Origin: Ignatzschineria sp. RMDPL8A
GTDB taxonomy: Bacteria; Pseudomonadota; Gammaproteobacteria; Cardiobacteriales; Wohlfahrtiimonadaceae
Length of the DNA stretch: 64,000 bases
Assembly (NCBI RefSeq): GCF_029815055.1
Contig: NZ_JAPPWA010000001.1
Location: forward strand, 137,635-201,634
Direction of reading: 5' to 3'
Shown here: positions 10,350 to 19,833 of the stretch, piece by piece
Layout of the letters: every line of letters begins with the position of its first letter
Numbering within the stretch: position 1 is the first letter of the stretch
Program-made: the position numbers and the translations under genes
The notes under the pieces: generated by a model
Told to the model about the DNA's origin: nothing
The model's input: the letters and a program-made list of their open reading frames with translations, nothing else
The model's database searches: none

Positions 10350-11209
10350 TGTTCGTCTCTCCTTGATCTCTCACCATAACGAATTGTCGTGACGAGCACG
10401 AGCGAGATCGCAAATATGAACCCTGCACTTCCAATAATCGCAGGACCGCTCGGCACTCTAAAATGATAGGACATTAATAGCCCGCCGTAGGAGGCAACCA
10501 TTCCAAAGAGGAGCGTTAATAGAAAAATCGTCTCCATTCGACGCGCCCAAAGCCTTGCTGCAATCGGGGGAAGCATCATTAATCCCACCGCCATAAGTGA
10601 GCCGAGCGCCTGAAAGGAGGCCATTAAATTTAGCATAATTAAAAATAAAAAGAGACGGTAGTAACGCGCGCCTCTCTGTTTATGCACTTTAAGGAAAATA
10701 GGGTCAACAAGCTCAGCTAATAGCGGGCGATAGATCACGGCAAGCAATAATAAGGTCACCACAAGAACCGCCCAGATAAAGATTAGCGTCACCCGATCGA
10801 TCGCCACCACAGAGCCAAAGAGAATGTTAAATAGATCGGTCTGCGTTCCGCTCATGCTCACTACTATCACCCCAAGGGAGAGCGAGATCAGATAAAACGC
10901 AGTAAAACTTGCATCATGACGGAGCCGGGTTTTCGTTGAAACCCACGCAGCTAAAAGCGCAATCACAAGCCCAATGGTAATCCCGCCAACGCTCATCGCT
11001 ACAAGATTAAAACCAAAGATTAAAAAACCGATGGCAACGCCCGGCAAAATCCCATGGCTTAAGGCATCGCCCACTAAACTCATGCGATTGAGCATCATTA
11101 GCGCGCCAACAAGCCCCGATGAGAGCGCAATCATAATCGATGCCACAAGCGCTCGGCGTAAAAAAGGAAACTCCAGAAACGGAGCGATCAACCACTCATA
11201 CACTAGCAT
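10346..11209 (-). CDS. ABC-3 family metal (Zn/Mn) transporter permease
   Basis: 287 residues with eight or nine hydrophobic helices. The segment MLNRMSLVGDALSHGILPGVA (about 40-60) is the ABC-3 family signature shared by ZnuB, MntB and related importers, so the substrate is probably zinc or manganese rather than molybdate, despite the molybdenum cofactor neighbours. It overlaps the ATPase gene by seven bases and moaD by four. No periplasmic binding protein gene is adjacent, so the partner must be encoded elsewhere. Substrate cannot be decided from sequence alone. Confidence 0.88.
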   Translation of the reverse strand: MLVYEWLIAPFLEFPFLRRALVASIMIALSSGLVGALMMLNRMSLVGDALSHGILPGVAIGFLIFGFNLVAMSVGGITIGLVIALLAAWVSTKTRLRHDASFTAFYLISLSLGVIVVSMSGTQTDLFNILFGSVVAIDRVTLIFIWAVLVVTLLLLAVIYRPLLAELVDPIFLKVHKQRGARYYRLFLFLIMLNLMASFQALGSLMAVGLMMLPPIAARLWARRMETIFLLTLLFGMVASYGGLLMSYHFRVPSGPAIIGSAGFIFAISLVLVTTIRYGERSRRDEQ

Positions 11210-11916
11210 CCACTCTCCCCGCGTCTTGCCATTTTGTCATAGGCCTTTCGGACATTTTCATCGGTTAATACGGTTTTTGTCTCGCCGCGAGCAATGACGC
11301 CACAGGCCAAAATCACGCTCTTTTCAAAGTAACGTTTCGCAAGATAAAGATCGTGCAGTACCGCGATCACGAGCTTCCCTGCCGATTTCCATTCGGTAAT
11401 AAGCTCGCACAACAGATCGATCGTGTAGATATCAATCCCAGTAAAAGGCTCATCAAGAAGAATGATATCGGCATTTTGCAGCAGTAATCTTGCAAATAGC
11501 ACCCGCTGAAATTGCCCGCCGGAGAGCTCGCTGAGTAGATACTCTTCACGCCCCGAAAGCTTTACCACTTCGAGCGCCTTATTGATCGCAATTTTCGAAT
11601 CTTGATCCACCCCTTTTAAGAGTGAACCTTGGACCATCTGCGCCATGCTTAAAAATTCAAACACCGTCATCGGAATACCAAGATCCACCTCACTTCGCTG
11701 CGGCAAATAGGCAAGCGTTGCACTCGGATCGATCTCAATCAACCCCTTAGAGCTTGGGACGAGCCCCACCATCGCTTTTAGTAGAGAGCTTTTTCCCGCG
11801 CCATTGGGCCCAATTAACGCCACGCTCTCACCACCATCAAAACTGAGGCAACATCCCTGCAAAGCAGCGCGCTTTTGGTAACAGACGGTCAAGTCATGAA
11901 TCGTTAAAATCGTCAT
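11203..11916 (-). CDS. ABC transporter ATPase for metal import (ZnuC/MntA-like)
   Basis: 237 residues of a single ABC ATPase domain. Walker A GPNGAGKS at 36-43, Q-loop LPQRS near 71, signature LSGGQ at 131-135, Walker B LLDEPFTG at about 153-160 and H-loop in VLHDLY are all present, so it should be active. It powers the permease encoded by the overlapping downstream gene. It is first in the transporter-molybdenum cofactor-rsmG-parAB run and is divergent from pilG. I saw no convincing Zur or MntR palindrome in the 141-base divergent region. Confidence 0.9.
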   Translation of the reverse strand: MTILTIHDLTVCYQKRAALQGCCLSFDGGESVALIGPNGAGKSSLLKAMVGLVPSSKGLIEIDPSATLAYLPQRSEVDLGIPMTVFEFLSMAQMVQGSLLKGVDQDSKIAINKALEVVKLSGREEYLLSELSGGQFQRVLFARLLLQNADIILLDEPFTGIDIYTIDLLCELITEWKSAGKLVIAVLHDLYLAKRYFEKSVILACGVIARGETKTVLTDENVRKAYDKMARRGESGC

Positions 11917-12057
11917 GCGAAAACTCTACTTTTATGATGTAAGATAAATAAACTTCTAATCTTTACTCACCTTATAAAAAAATGTGGTAACTTTAAACAA
12001 CAGCGAACGTAGCGCAAATTGGCATACGTATATTGTAACTCATACTGTACGGATACT

Positions 12058-12423
12058 ATGTTTAAAAACTTAAATATTCTCATCATCGATGATAGTGCAA
12101 CCGCACGAATTACCATTAAGAAGTTGGTAGAAGAGCTCGGGCACTCGCCTATTTTAGCAAATAATGGCCTGCTTGCTTTAGAGGTTGCGTTGCAAGAGAT
12201 GCCGGACCTGATTCTACTCGATTTAAGCATGCCTGTCTTAGACGGTCCGCAAGTCTTATCGATCTTAAAACGTCACCCTAAAACGGCGCATATTCCGATT
12301 GCTATTTTATCAGGAAAAGAGGAAGCCTCGGAAATGATTCGAGCGAAAAGCCTCGGTGCCATTGATTTTGTTAAAAAACCCTGCTCGCCGGAAAGCTTGA
12401 GCCATGTCATCAATCAATTGTAG
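12058..12423 (+). CDS. pilG: Stand-alone response regulator, PilG-like
   Basis: 121 residues of a bare CheY-type receiver. Acidic pocket Asp11/Asp12, phosphoacceptor Asp55 (in LLDLSMP), Ser85 in the Thr/Ser position and Lys107 are all present. It heads the Pil-Chp cluster, so it should be phosphorylated by the ChpA kinase and act on the type IV pilus motor ATPases to control twitching and cAMP output (family knowledge). The ATG at 12058, preceded by GGAT, is preferred to an in-frame TTG at 12019 because homologous receivers begin about eight residues before the Asp pair. Whether it is PilG or PilH by descent cannot be settled here; position favours PilG. Confidence 0.85.
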   Translation: MFKNLNILIIDDSATARITIKKLVEELGHSPILANNGLLALEVALQEMPDLILLDLSMPVLDGPQVLSILKRHPKTAHIPIAILSGKEEASEMIRAKSLGAIDFVKKPCSPESLSHVINQL

Positions 12424-12505
12424 AAGCCTTAGACAAAACGCTTTTATCAATTATTTATGCTAATATTCCTGTATTCTATCGACTAATAAAGTTCACTGAA
12501 GATAT

Positions 12506-12988
12506 ATGAGAACCAACGGAATCGTTTATCGAATAAACAACACCCTCTGCGCGACGGTAACGAGCGAAGTTTCAGAGGTGATTCAGAACGCGAAGGCCCA
12601 AAGCGTCCCTTTAACTCGACCTTGGCTTTCAGGCGTTATTCACGTGCGTGGTAGCATTATCCCCGTGACCGATTTTGAGGCGTTCATTAATGAGCAAAAA
12701 GGCTCCGCCCCAGAACAAGTAGCTCCAGTACCCAATGACCGTAGTAGTAATGCGATTATTATCTTCAATCAAGATAACTGGGACTATGGGATTAAAATCA
12801 CTCACATTCTAGGATTACAAAACTTTGAAATCGAAGAGATTTCAGAGGATGTCGCTTTACCAAACAACCTAAGCGATCTTAGAGAGATCGTTACCGGAAC
12901 CGCCGCTATCTACGGTGAAAAAGCTTATCTCTTAAGCTTACCTAAATTAACCAATATTCGCGCATTTATGCAGCCGCATCACTTTTAA
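12506..12988 (+). CDS. pilI: CheW-like coupling protein PilI
   Basis: 160 residues with a single CheW domain. The [22 protein letters not shown] stretch (about 36-57) contains the family's conserved RG-I-PV-D pattern. It should bridge the PilJ receptor and the ChpA kinase in a chemoreceptor array at the cell pole. It lies 82 bases after pilG and 14 bases before pilJ, in the same order as Pseudomonas pilGHIJ but with no pilH between. Confidence 0.86.
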   Translation: MRTNGIVYRINNTLCATVTSEVSEVIQNAKAQSVPLTRPWLSGVIHVRGSIIPVTDFEAFINEQKGSAPEQVAPVPNDRSSNAIIIFNQDNWDYGIKITHILGLQNFEIEEISEDVALPNNLSDLREIVTGTAAIYGEKAYLLSLPKLTNIRAFMQPHHF

Positions 12989-13002
12989 TTTTCGAGGCCA
13001 CT

Positions 13003-14904
13003 ATGCAACACAGTACTACTGCAAATAAAAGTCAAAAATGGGACATGGTATTTCTAATACTGTGCATTATTTTCTTTTTAGTATCTTCTGGGGCGACGAT
13101 CTTCTTTGTCAATGAGCGCAATGAAAGAATCACCCAACTGCAAGTTACTCATTATCAAAAATCACTCTACTTAAATGAGTTAGACTATCTGCTTGGGCTG
13201 GAACTTCAAGGAGATAAGGATGCGGCCAAAGCGCTCTCACGCCAAACCGTAAAAATGCGTGATCTCGAAGAGAGTCTTAATACAGGTCGTAACAATTGGA
13301 AATCAATCTTAGTGAGCGCAGAACTCACCAATAATCAATATTTAGCGCTTCGTGACACTCCATTTTTCAATAAAGAGGATACTGTATCTGAAATCACGTT
13401 TTTAGCCAATGAAGCAAAATCGATTCTTGAAAAAGAGCGTAACCTTTCACAAACAGCAATGAACTATCTCCTACTGTTAAGCACTGCCGATAATATGATT
13501 GGCCCACTCTACTCAGGAGATCTAACCAAAACAAATAGTGCACTCAATTTTGCCAATAAACTTATAGAATTTGATCCAACCATCCTACCTGACAATATTC
13601 GTGATACCGCAATCGATGCAAATGAAATCTTTACAGCGCTTAGTGAAAACCGCGAAGAGATCAGCAACTTCATCAAAGAGGGTGTACTGACTATCGAAAA
13701 AACACGCACAGCCATTAAAGCAGAAGAAGCAAACGAGCTTGCTCCTGGTTCATCACTCAATGATCAAATTGCGGATATAAAAGATTCTTCTCAAAACACA
13801 ATCTACGCTCTTGCTGGCCTTTCGGCTCTGCTACTTTTATTAATTCTAATTATTATCTTCCGCGTATTAAATGCTCGTAAAAATGACTCGTTTAATGCGG
13901 CGCGTCAAAATAAGAAAAATGAAGAGGCGATTATGGAGATGCTCGATGCGATGATGAAGCTCTCTGAAGGGGATCTCACCGTACAAGCGAAAGTGTCTGA
14001 CAATATTACCGGAACACTTGCCGACTCCTTTAACGTCTCAGTTGAAGAGCTTCGCGCGTTAGTTGCTGCGGTTAACGCCTCATCGGATAACCTCTCAACA
14101 TCGGTCACGAATACCACCGAGTTTGTTGATAACTATACTGAAGCGGCGCTTTCTCAGGCAAACCAAATTAGTGAGGCCGCCGATACCGTTTCTCACGTAG
14201 TTCAAGCGATGCTTGACGTATCGGCTCAAACCTCGGCGGCGGTTGATATCGCCATGAGCTCGACGGAAGTTGCTCGTTCAGGTTCTGAGCGGGTACGTTC
14301 AACCATTACCGGGATGGACCAAATTCGTGAGCACATTCAAGAAACCTCAAAACGCATTAAACGTCTTGGTGAATCCTCACAAGAGATCGGGGACGTTGTT
14401 GAGCTGATCAATGACATCGCTGACCAGACTCACATTCTCGCACTGAACGCCGCAATCCAGGCATCGGTTGCAGGGGAAGCCGGTAAAGGGTTCGCCGTTG
14501 TTGCGGACGAAGTTCAGCGCTTAGCAGAGAGAACCGGTAACGCAACCCAGCGTGTAGAAGACTTAGTTAAAACCATCCAGACCGACACCAACGAAGCAAT
14601 CTTCGCGATGGAAAAAAGTACCTCTGAGGTGGTTAACGGGGCAAACCTTGCAGAACGCGCCGGGGAATCTCTCAACGAAATCGAATCAGTATCGGGCCGC
14701 TTAGCTGCGTTGATCCAAAGCGTTTCACAAGCATCACGCGAAGTATCCGAACTCGGTTCTAAAGTTAAAAGCAGTATGGATTCTGTTAAAGAGATCTCTG
14801 AGGAGAGCGTTAACAACACCAAAACAACGAAAAGCTCGATCGACCATATTCTCACCTTGGCGAACGAACTTAAATCGTCAGTGGCAGGCTTTAAGATTGA
14901 TTAA
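13003..14904 (+). CDS. pilJ: Type IV pilus methyl-accepting receptor PilJ
   Basis: 633 residues. TM1 at about 15-37, an all-helical periplasmic sensor domain of about 225 residues, TM2 at about 267-290, a HAMP-like linker, then a cytoplasmic coiled-coil hairpin. The signalling tip reads [20 protein letters not shown] and then [20 protein letters not shown] (about 470-510); [12 protein letters not shown] instead of NLLALNAAIEAA is typical of PilJ rather than flagellar receptors. It senses pilus engagement or a ligand and feeds ChpA through PilI. No cheR or cheB homologue is in the cluster. Confidence 0.93.
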   Translation: MQHSTTANKSQKWDMVFLILCIIFFLVSSGATIFFVNERNERITQLQVTHYQKSLYLNELDYLLGLELQGDKDAAKALSRQTVKMRDLEESLNTGRNNWKSILVSAELTNNQYLALRDTPFFNKEDTVSEITFLANEAKSILEKERNLSQTAMNYLLLLSTADNMIGPLYSGDLTKTNSALNFANKLIEFDPTILPDNIRDTAIDANEIFTALSENREEISNFIKEGVLTIEKTRTAIKAEEANELAPGSSLNDQIADIKDSSQNTIYALAGLSALLLLLILIIIFRVLNARKNDSFNAARQNKKNEEAIMEMLDAMMKLSEGDLTVQAKVSDNITGTLADSFNVSVEELRALVAAVNASSDNLSTSVTNTTEFVDNYTEAALSQANQISEAADTVSHVVQAMLDVSAQTSAAVDIAMSSTEVARSGSERVRSTITGMDQIREHIQETSKRIKRLGESSQEIGDVVELINDIADQTHILALNAAIQASVAGEAGKGFAVVADEVQRLAERTGNATQRVEDLVKTIQTDTNEAIFAMEKSTSEVVNGANLAERAGESLNEIESVSGRLAALIQSVSQASREVSELGSKVKSSMDSVKEISEESVNNTKTTKSSIDHILTLANELKSSVAGFKID

Positions 14905-14965
14905 TCAAATGGCCCATGCCTATGAATAACCGATCGACCTATCACTTATTGGAAAGGAATCCCTT

Positions 14966-17900
14966 TTGTTAGAACAAACCATGAGATCTACTATGTATCA
15001 AGATAACCATGAGATGTTACAAAATATCAGAAAGATACGCGCCAACATGGTTCGGCGCTATCTCTCCTTAGGATTTGTAGACTCGAAAAAACCATCTCTA
15101 TCCCTTGATCCTAGCGTTGTGGAATCCCTCATCGAACACGATGAGCAGAACCGCCCATTATGGGAACAAATTCAGCGCTACCTCTCCGAGCAGACGCCCG
15201 ATATGGAGCGTTTCGAGAAGAGCCAATATTTCCATAAATTGATCAATCTGATCGAAGCGGTTGAAACCGACAACGCCCTCATTGATCCCGCGGTGGTTAC
15301 AACGCTGGTTGACCAATTGTTAGTCGCTAAAGCAAGCAGTGCCAGCATTGCCGCAAGCCTACAACAAGAGGTTAAACACGATCTTCACCCTGAAGATTCT
15401 GAAGAGCTTGTTCTCCTAACGCCTGAGGTTCCTGCTGCAGAGGTTTCACGTGAAGCCCTCGGTGATGTAGATTTTAAAGGCCTTACAACCGCGCTTGAAC
15501 TTGATTCAATCTACGAGCTCCAAAAGGAGCTTGCGATTTTAGATAATAATCCTCAGCCGGTATTAAGTGAGGCTCATCGCGAGCATATCGCACCTTTTAT
15601 TGCGCTCTTTGAAACACATGGGTTACCAGACCTTGCCGCTGATTTTACTGCACGTATTGCCGAAAAAGGCTCGCGCGGATTTACCGCCTATATCGAACTT
15701 GTGGACCTCCTTGATGCGATTAAATCGGGCTTTACCTTTGAAGATCAGATCTTTAGCCAAGGGCTCTATCAAGCCTTAACACACTACAAAGGACAAGCCT
15801 CGTTTATTGCCCATCTTCGTGATCTTTTAGCGCAAGTGAAAGCCGATCTCTCAGTGATCGATAAACGCAGTTTTGCGAAGAAATTTACCGAAAGCTGCTC
15901 TGCCCTATCGAGCAATGCCATCATTGAATTACCCATTGATACGCTCCGTGATCTTGCCAATCCGTTAAGCAGTGCCGATGAATATCAAGCACTCCTTGAA
16001 AATGTGATCGCCCATACTGAGCATGAGTCTCACGAAGTTACAGAAAGTACCGTAGCCGCGCCAAAACAAGCCGCTCAAGATGCAAATGCAGCCGGTAAAG
16101 CTTCAACTCATCGCCACCCCTATTATTTAACCGGCGAAACAGAAGTCTCTCTAAAAGATGTTCCCGATTATGACGATGAACTCTTAAATGAGCTAAAAGA
16201 GAGTTATCGCGAAGAGGTGGAAACGGAAGTCTTCCCGCTTGTGGAAGAGTCGCTCGAAAAACTGAAAGAGCCGCCTTACGACGACAATACCATCCTCGAT
16301 CTACGCCGCGCATTCCACACCTTAAAGGGCAGTGGTTATATGTCGGGCTTTATGTACGAAGGTGAAATTGCGTGGTATGTGGAATCGGTCTTAAATGGTT
16401 GCCGCGATAAGAAATATGCCTTCAGTGAGGCGATTTGGCACCATGCCAACGACGGTTATACCGCGATTAAAAAACTGCTCGCTGGCGAAGAGGTTTATGA
16501 AAATGAGCTCTTCCGTATCGTCTATCAAGCAGAATACTTAATGGAGCACGACGGGCAAATTCCGGTTCAAGAAGCGCCGGCGATTATGCTCCAAGATGAC
16601 GACGAATTTATCAATCAACTCCGTACTGAGCTGCAAGAGAAAGAACTTCCTCTTGAGGAAGAGATCGTCTTTGAGCCGGTTCACGAAGAGATCGTCGATG
16701 ATTCTGAGCTCGTCCAAAATATTTTAACCCTCATTGATGGCCTTGAGAGCGGTTCATACAATACGCTCCATCACCTCACTGAGGACCTGCGCTTACTGCT
16801 TCATAACAAACGCATTGAACAAAACGCGCAAGCCAATTCACTTGTTAAAGCGGTCAATTCAAATGCTCTACTCTATTTAGCGCACGGATTAAGCCCACAG
16901 CGCCGTACCTTATCGCTCTGGAAAAAAGCACTTGAAAGTGCGGTCCAAGCGATCGAAGGACGCACCGTTTCGCAAAGCGAATTTCAATACTATATTGAAA
17001 CGCTCAGTAAACGCATTATCGAATACCCGGCGCTGCGTGATTCAAGCCAAAAACACGATGACTCGAACGAGATTGACAACGAACTTCTTGAGCTCTTCAC
17101 TGAAGAGGCCCTCGAGATTCTTGAAAATACCGACGATGTGATCAACGAGTGGCGCGCAACTGAATATGATCCCACTTCCCCCTTATTAGGCGAGTTTAGA
17201 CGCCTCATGCACACCCTTAAAGGGAGCTCACGCATGGTGGGGAAAGAGGATATCGGCCAATTGAGCCACGCGCTTGAGTCCTTGCTTGACCAAGCTTATA
17301 TCGCGCTTTTCTCGAAAGACCCACGCCGTTTTGATCTACTCCAGCGTGCCCTCGACCATATTCCAACGATGCTCGAGAATAAAACCGCGCAGATGGACCA
17401 AGAGGCGTATAACATTCTCTCCTCACTCCATCTTCTCCTTGGGAACGAAACACCCCCAGAAATGGACCTTTTAGGGAAAGTAGAAGGGGATGAAAAAATC
17501 ACTGAGGTGACCGAAGAGACGAGCTCGGCGGCACAGGCGGAGCTTGGTGCGATTCGTGTATCACCAAATAAATTGAGCTTAATGTCCGAAAATATTGCGG
17601 AAAACATTATTCTCAACGCGCAACAACAACGCAGCGTTAACCAGATTTTATCGTCGATTGAAGAACTCGACCGAACGATTGGTCGCGTTAATTCACAAGC
17701 TCGCCGAATTGAGATTGAGATGGAAGCGCAGATGGTCTCCCGTCACGCGCGTTTAGCCGATCACGGGGAATTTGACCCCCTTGAGCTTGACCGATTCTCA
17801 GAGCTACAACAGCTGACACGCCTCATCATGGAATCCGCGGGAGACTTAGATTCGCTCCGCAAAACCATCGATGCGCATGTCAATACGCTGACTAATAACC

Positions 17901-19354
17901 TTGAGAAGCAATCGCTCCTTCAATCCTTTGTTAACCAAACATTGAATGAAGTTAGAACCGATAACTTCCAGAGCATTATTCCGCGTCTACGCCGCTTGAT
18001 TCGACAAGTATCGAAAGTGCACGACAAAACCGTAGAACTCACCACTGAAGGGACCGATATTTTCGTTGAGCGTATGCTGCTTGAGCAGATGCTCACCCCG
18101 TTTGAACATATGATTCGTAACTCAATCATTCACGGGATTGAAGATCCTGAAACGCGTAAAGCGAGTGGGAAAGAGAGCACCGGTAATATCTCAATTCATG
18201 TAACCAAACACGGGCCTGACCTTGTGATTCGCTTTGCCGACGATGGTGCTGGAATTGATATTGAAACAGCCCGCCAGAAAGCGGTTGAACTTGGTAAGAT
18301 TAAAGCCGATGAAAAGATCTCAGATCAGCGCTTAATTGAACTACTCATGCTTCCTGGCATGACTACAGCAAAATCCCTCTCGCAAGATGCGGGACGTGGC
18401 GTTGGACTCGATATTTTAGCAAAAGCGCTCGTTCTTCTTAACGCGCGCCTCTCCGTTGAAAATATGCCCGGTAAAGGGCTTGCCTTTGAGATCGCGGTAC
18501 CCTACTCGCTCACAACGCTGCAAACCCTGCTGGTTAGCATTGGTACAAAACAAGTGGCGATTCCGCTTGATAACATCATCGCGATCGACAAACTCGATAA
18601 CGAAAAGATCGTCAATAATATGGCAAACTATCAAGGGGAATCCTATGAGATTCTACCGATCGGACGCGTGTATGGTGATCTTAGCTTTGGACAAACGAAA
18701 GAGAAAAACATCTACCTCTTCTACTCCATTGCCGGCCGTAAAGTCGCACTTGAGATTGACCGAATTGTCGCGCAGCAAGATATGATTATGCGCCCGCTTA
18801 ACCCGCAAATTGCGCACATTCCAGGGATTTCAGGCAGTAGCTTACTTCCCGATGGAAGCATTATCTATATCATCGATATTCAGAGCATCATTAAAAATGA
18901 GAAACTACTCTCGATGATGCAAGATATGAGCATCGATGCGCACGCTGACGAGAGTGAAAAAGCGGCAATACCAACGGTCCTTATCGTCGACGACTCCATT
19001 ACTATGCGTAAAGTAAGCTCGCGAATGGTTGAGCGGATGGGCTTACAATGGAAAGCGGCGAAAGATGGGATTGATGCGGTGGAAAAACTTGAAACCTTCA
19101 CCCCAGACCTTATTATGCTCGACATTGAAATGCCGAAGATGGATGGATTTGAAGTACTCGCGCATCTCCGCGCAAGACCGCATCTTGTGGATGTTCCTGT
19201 CATTATGGTAACCTCGCGCACTGGGGAAAAACACAAAGAGCGTGCCATTTCACTTGGCGCAAATGAATATTGTGGTAAACCGTACCAAGAAGCCCAAATA
19301 ACCGCTATAATAGAGAAGTTATTAGGCGATAAAATGAATCATAAAGAGAAGTAG
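14966..19354 (+). CDS. chpA: Pil-Chp hybrid histidine kinase ChpA/PilL
   Basis: 1462 residues. Order: N-terminal helical region; Hpt with His451 (FHTLKGSGYM); second Hpt with His749 (MHTLKGSSRM); CheA dimerisation; HATPase core with NSIIHGIEDP (about 1052), DDGAGID (about 1092) and GRGVGLDI (about 1143); CheW-like P5; C-terminal receiver with Asp1386 and Lys1438. It autophosphorylates and passes phosphate to PilG and its own receiver. It is much shorter than Pseudomonas ChpA, with only two canonical Hpt histidines; residues 1-400 may be degenerate Hpt repeats. The TTG at 14966 is chosen because AAAGGA lies eight bases upstream; the first ATG (14981) is too far from it. Confidence 0.93.
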   Translation: MLEQTMRSTMYQDNHEMLQNIRKIRANMVRRYLSLGFVDSKKPSLSLDPSVVESLIEHDEQNRPLWEQIQRYLSEQTPDMERFEKSQYFHKLINLIEAVETDNALIDPAVVTTLVDQLLVAKASSASIAASLQQEVKHDLHPEDSEELVLLTPEVPAAEVSREALGDVDFKGLTTALELDSIYELQKELAILDNNPQPVLSEAHREHIAPFIALFETHGLPDLAADFTARIAEKGSRGFTAYIELVDLLDAIKSGFTFEDQIFSQGLYQALTHYKGQASFIAHLRDLLAQVKADLSVIDKRSFAKKFTESCSALSSNAIIELPIDTLRDLANPLSSADEYQALLENVIAHTEHESHEVTESTVAAPKQAAQDANAAGKASTHRHPYYLTGETEVSLKDVPDYDDELLNELKESYREEVETEVFPLVEESLEKLKEPPYDDNTILDLRRAFHTLKGSGYMSGFMYEGEIAWYVESVLNGCRDKKYAFSEAIWHHANDGYTAIKKLLAGEEVYENELFRIVYQAEYLMEHDGQIPVQEAPAIMLQDDDEFINQLRTELQEKELPLEEEIVFEPVHEEIVDDSELVQNILTLIDGLESGSYNTLHHLTEDLRLLLHNKRIEQNAQANSLVKAVNSNALLYLAHGLSPQRRTLSLWKKALESAVQAIEGRTVSQSEFQYYIETLSKRIIEYPALRDSSQKHDDSNEIDNELLELFTEEALEILENTDDVINEWRATEYDPTSPLLGEFRRLMHTLKGSSRMVGKEDIGQLSHALESLLDQAYIALFSKDPRRFDLLQRALDHIPTMLENKTAQMDQEAYNILSSLHLLLGNETPPEMDLLGKVEGDEKITEVTEETSSAAQAELGAIRVSPNKLSLMSENIAENIILNAQQQRSVNQILSSIEELDRTIGRVNSQARRIEIEMEAQMVSRHARLADHGEFDPLELDRFSELQQLTRLIMESAGDLDSLRKTIDAHVNTLTNNLEKQSLLQSFVNQTLNEVRTDNFQSIIPRLRRLIRQVSKVHDKTVELTTEGTDIFVERMLLEQMLTPFEHMIRNSIIHGIEDPETRKASGKESTGNISIHVTKHGPDLVIRFADDGAGIDIETARQKAVELGKIKADEKISDQRLIELLMLPGMTTAKSLSQDAGRGVGLDILAKALVLLNARLSVENMPGKGLAFEIAVPYSLTTLQTLLVSIGTKQVAIPLDNIIAIDKLDNEKIVNNMANYQGESYEILPIGRVYGDLSFGQTKEKNIYLFYSIAGRKVALEIDRIVAQQDMIMRPLNPQIAHIPGISGSSLLPDGSIIYIIDIQSIIKNEKLLSMMQDMSIDAHADESEKAAIPTVLIVDDSITMRKVSSRMVERMGLQWKAAKDGIDAVEKLETFTPDLIMLDIEMPKMDGFEVLAHLRARPHLVDVPVIMVTSRTGEKHKERAISLGANEYCGKPYQEAQITAIIEKLLGDKMNHKEK
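15442..15457. promoter_or_regulatory. parS-like ParB binding site candidate inside chpA
   Basis: The 16-mer GGTTTCACGTGAAGCC matches the widely conserved parS palindrome TGTTTCACGTGAAACA at 13 of 16 positions, including an uninterrupted central GTTTCACGTGAA. parS sites often lie inside genes near the origin, and parAB are about 8-9 kb away. It is the only near-match I found in the window. The outer positions are imperfect, so it may be chance. Confidence 0.4.
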
Positions 19355-19365
19355 AGGTTTAAACA

Positions 19366-19710
19366 ATGAATCAACGATCGAGACAAATAGCCATTACGTT
19401 TAAGGACGCAGGCCAAGTAGTTGAGGCCTATATGCCCTTTCTGCGCGATGGTGGATTTTTCATTCCAACGGAACGAGAATTCTCGCTCGGCGACGAATTG
19501 TTTATCGTCCTCACCCTCCCCGATAACCCCAAACAGCGTAGTCCCGCCCCGGCAAAAGTCGTGTGGATCAACCCACCAAAAGCCTCTGGAGGACGCAAAC
19601 AAGGGATTGGGGTTGCCTTTACCGGCGTTCAAGCGCCCACCATCAATGATCGATTTAAAAAAATTATCGATCAATCGGGAAGACGCTCAATGATGACCAA
19701 CACCATGTAA
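19366..19710 (+). CDS. pilZ: Type IV pilus assembly protein PilZ
   Basis: 114 residues with a single PilZ-fold domain of the founding PilZ subtype. YMPFLRDGGFFIPT (about 23-36), FSLGDELFIVLTLP and KQGIGVAFTG match PilZ that binds the PilB motor and FimX. The usual c-di-GMP RxxxR and D/NxSxxG motifs are absent, as in canonical PilZ. It starts 11 bases after chpA with AGAGG before the ATG, so it is co-transcribed with the Pil-Chp genes, and it is followed by tatD, the neighbour it has in many gammaproteobacteria (holB-pilZ-tatD). Acts in the cytoplasm at the pilus machine. Confidence 0.9.
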   Translation: MNQRSRQIAITFKDAGQVVEAYMPFLRDGGFFIPTEREFSLGDELFIVLTLPDNPKQRSPAPAKVVWINPPKASGGRKQGIGVAFTGVQAPTINDRFKKIIDQSGRRSMMTNTM

Positions 19711-19735
19711 TATCGCCTACGACTTAAACTGATCA

Positions 19736-19768
19736 ATCGCCGCATCTATCAACCCGATATGCGGCGAT
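19736..19768. repeat. Perfect inverted repeat between pilZ and tatD
   Basis: Arms ATCGCCGCAT (19736-19745) and ATGCGGCGAT (19759-19768) are exact complements around a 13-base loop. No run of T follows directly, so it is not a classical intrinsic terminator; it could be a Rho-assisted stop or a processing hairpin at the end of the pil transcript. The rest of the 123-base gap shows nothing clear. Confidence 0.6.
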
Positions 19769-19833
19769 CGCATTTCTAGCGTTTTAATCACGCGCTTTCG
19801 TTTCACATCACTCAACACTCACTAATTATACTT

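Noticed and set aside
11917-12057. Zur or MntR operator in the gap between the ABC ATPase gene and pilG
   Set aside because: No palindrome near either consensus could be found.
12019-12057. Upstream TTG start for pilG
   Set aside because: Adds residues absent from receiver domains and has no ribosome site; ATG at 12058 does.
16936-16944. Pasteurellaceae-type uptake signal AAGTGCGGT
   Set aside because: Seen only once, about what chance predicts in 64 kb; no enrichment.
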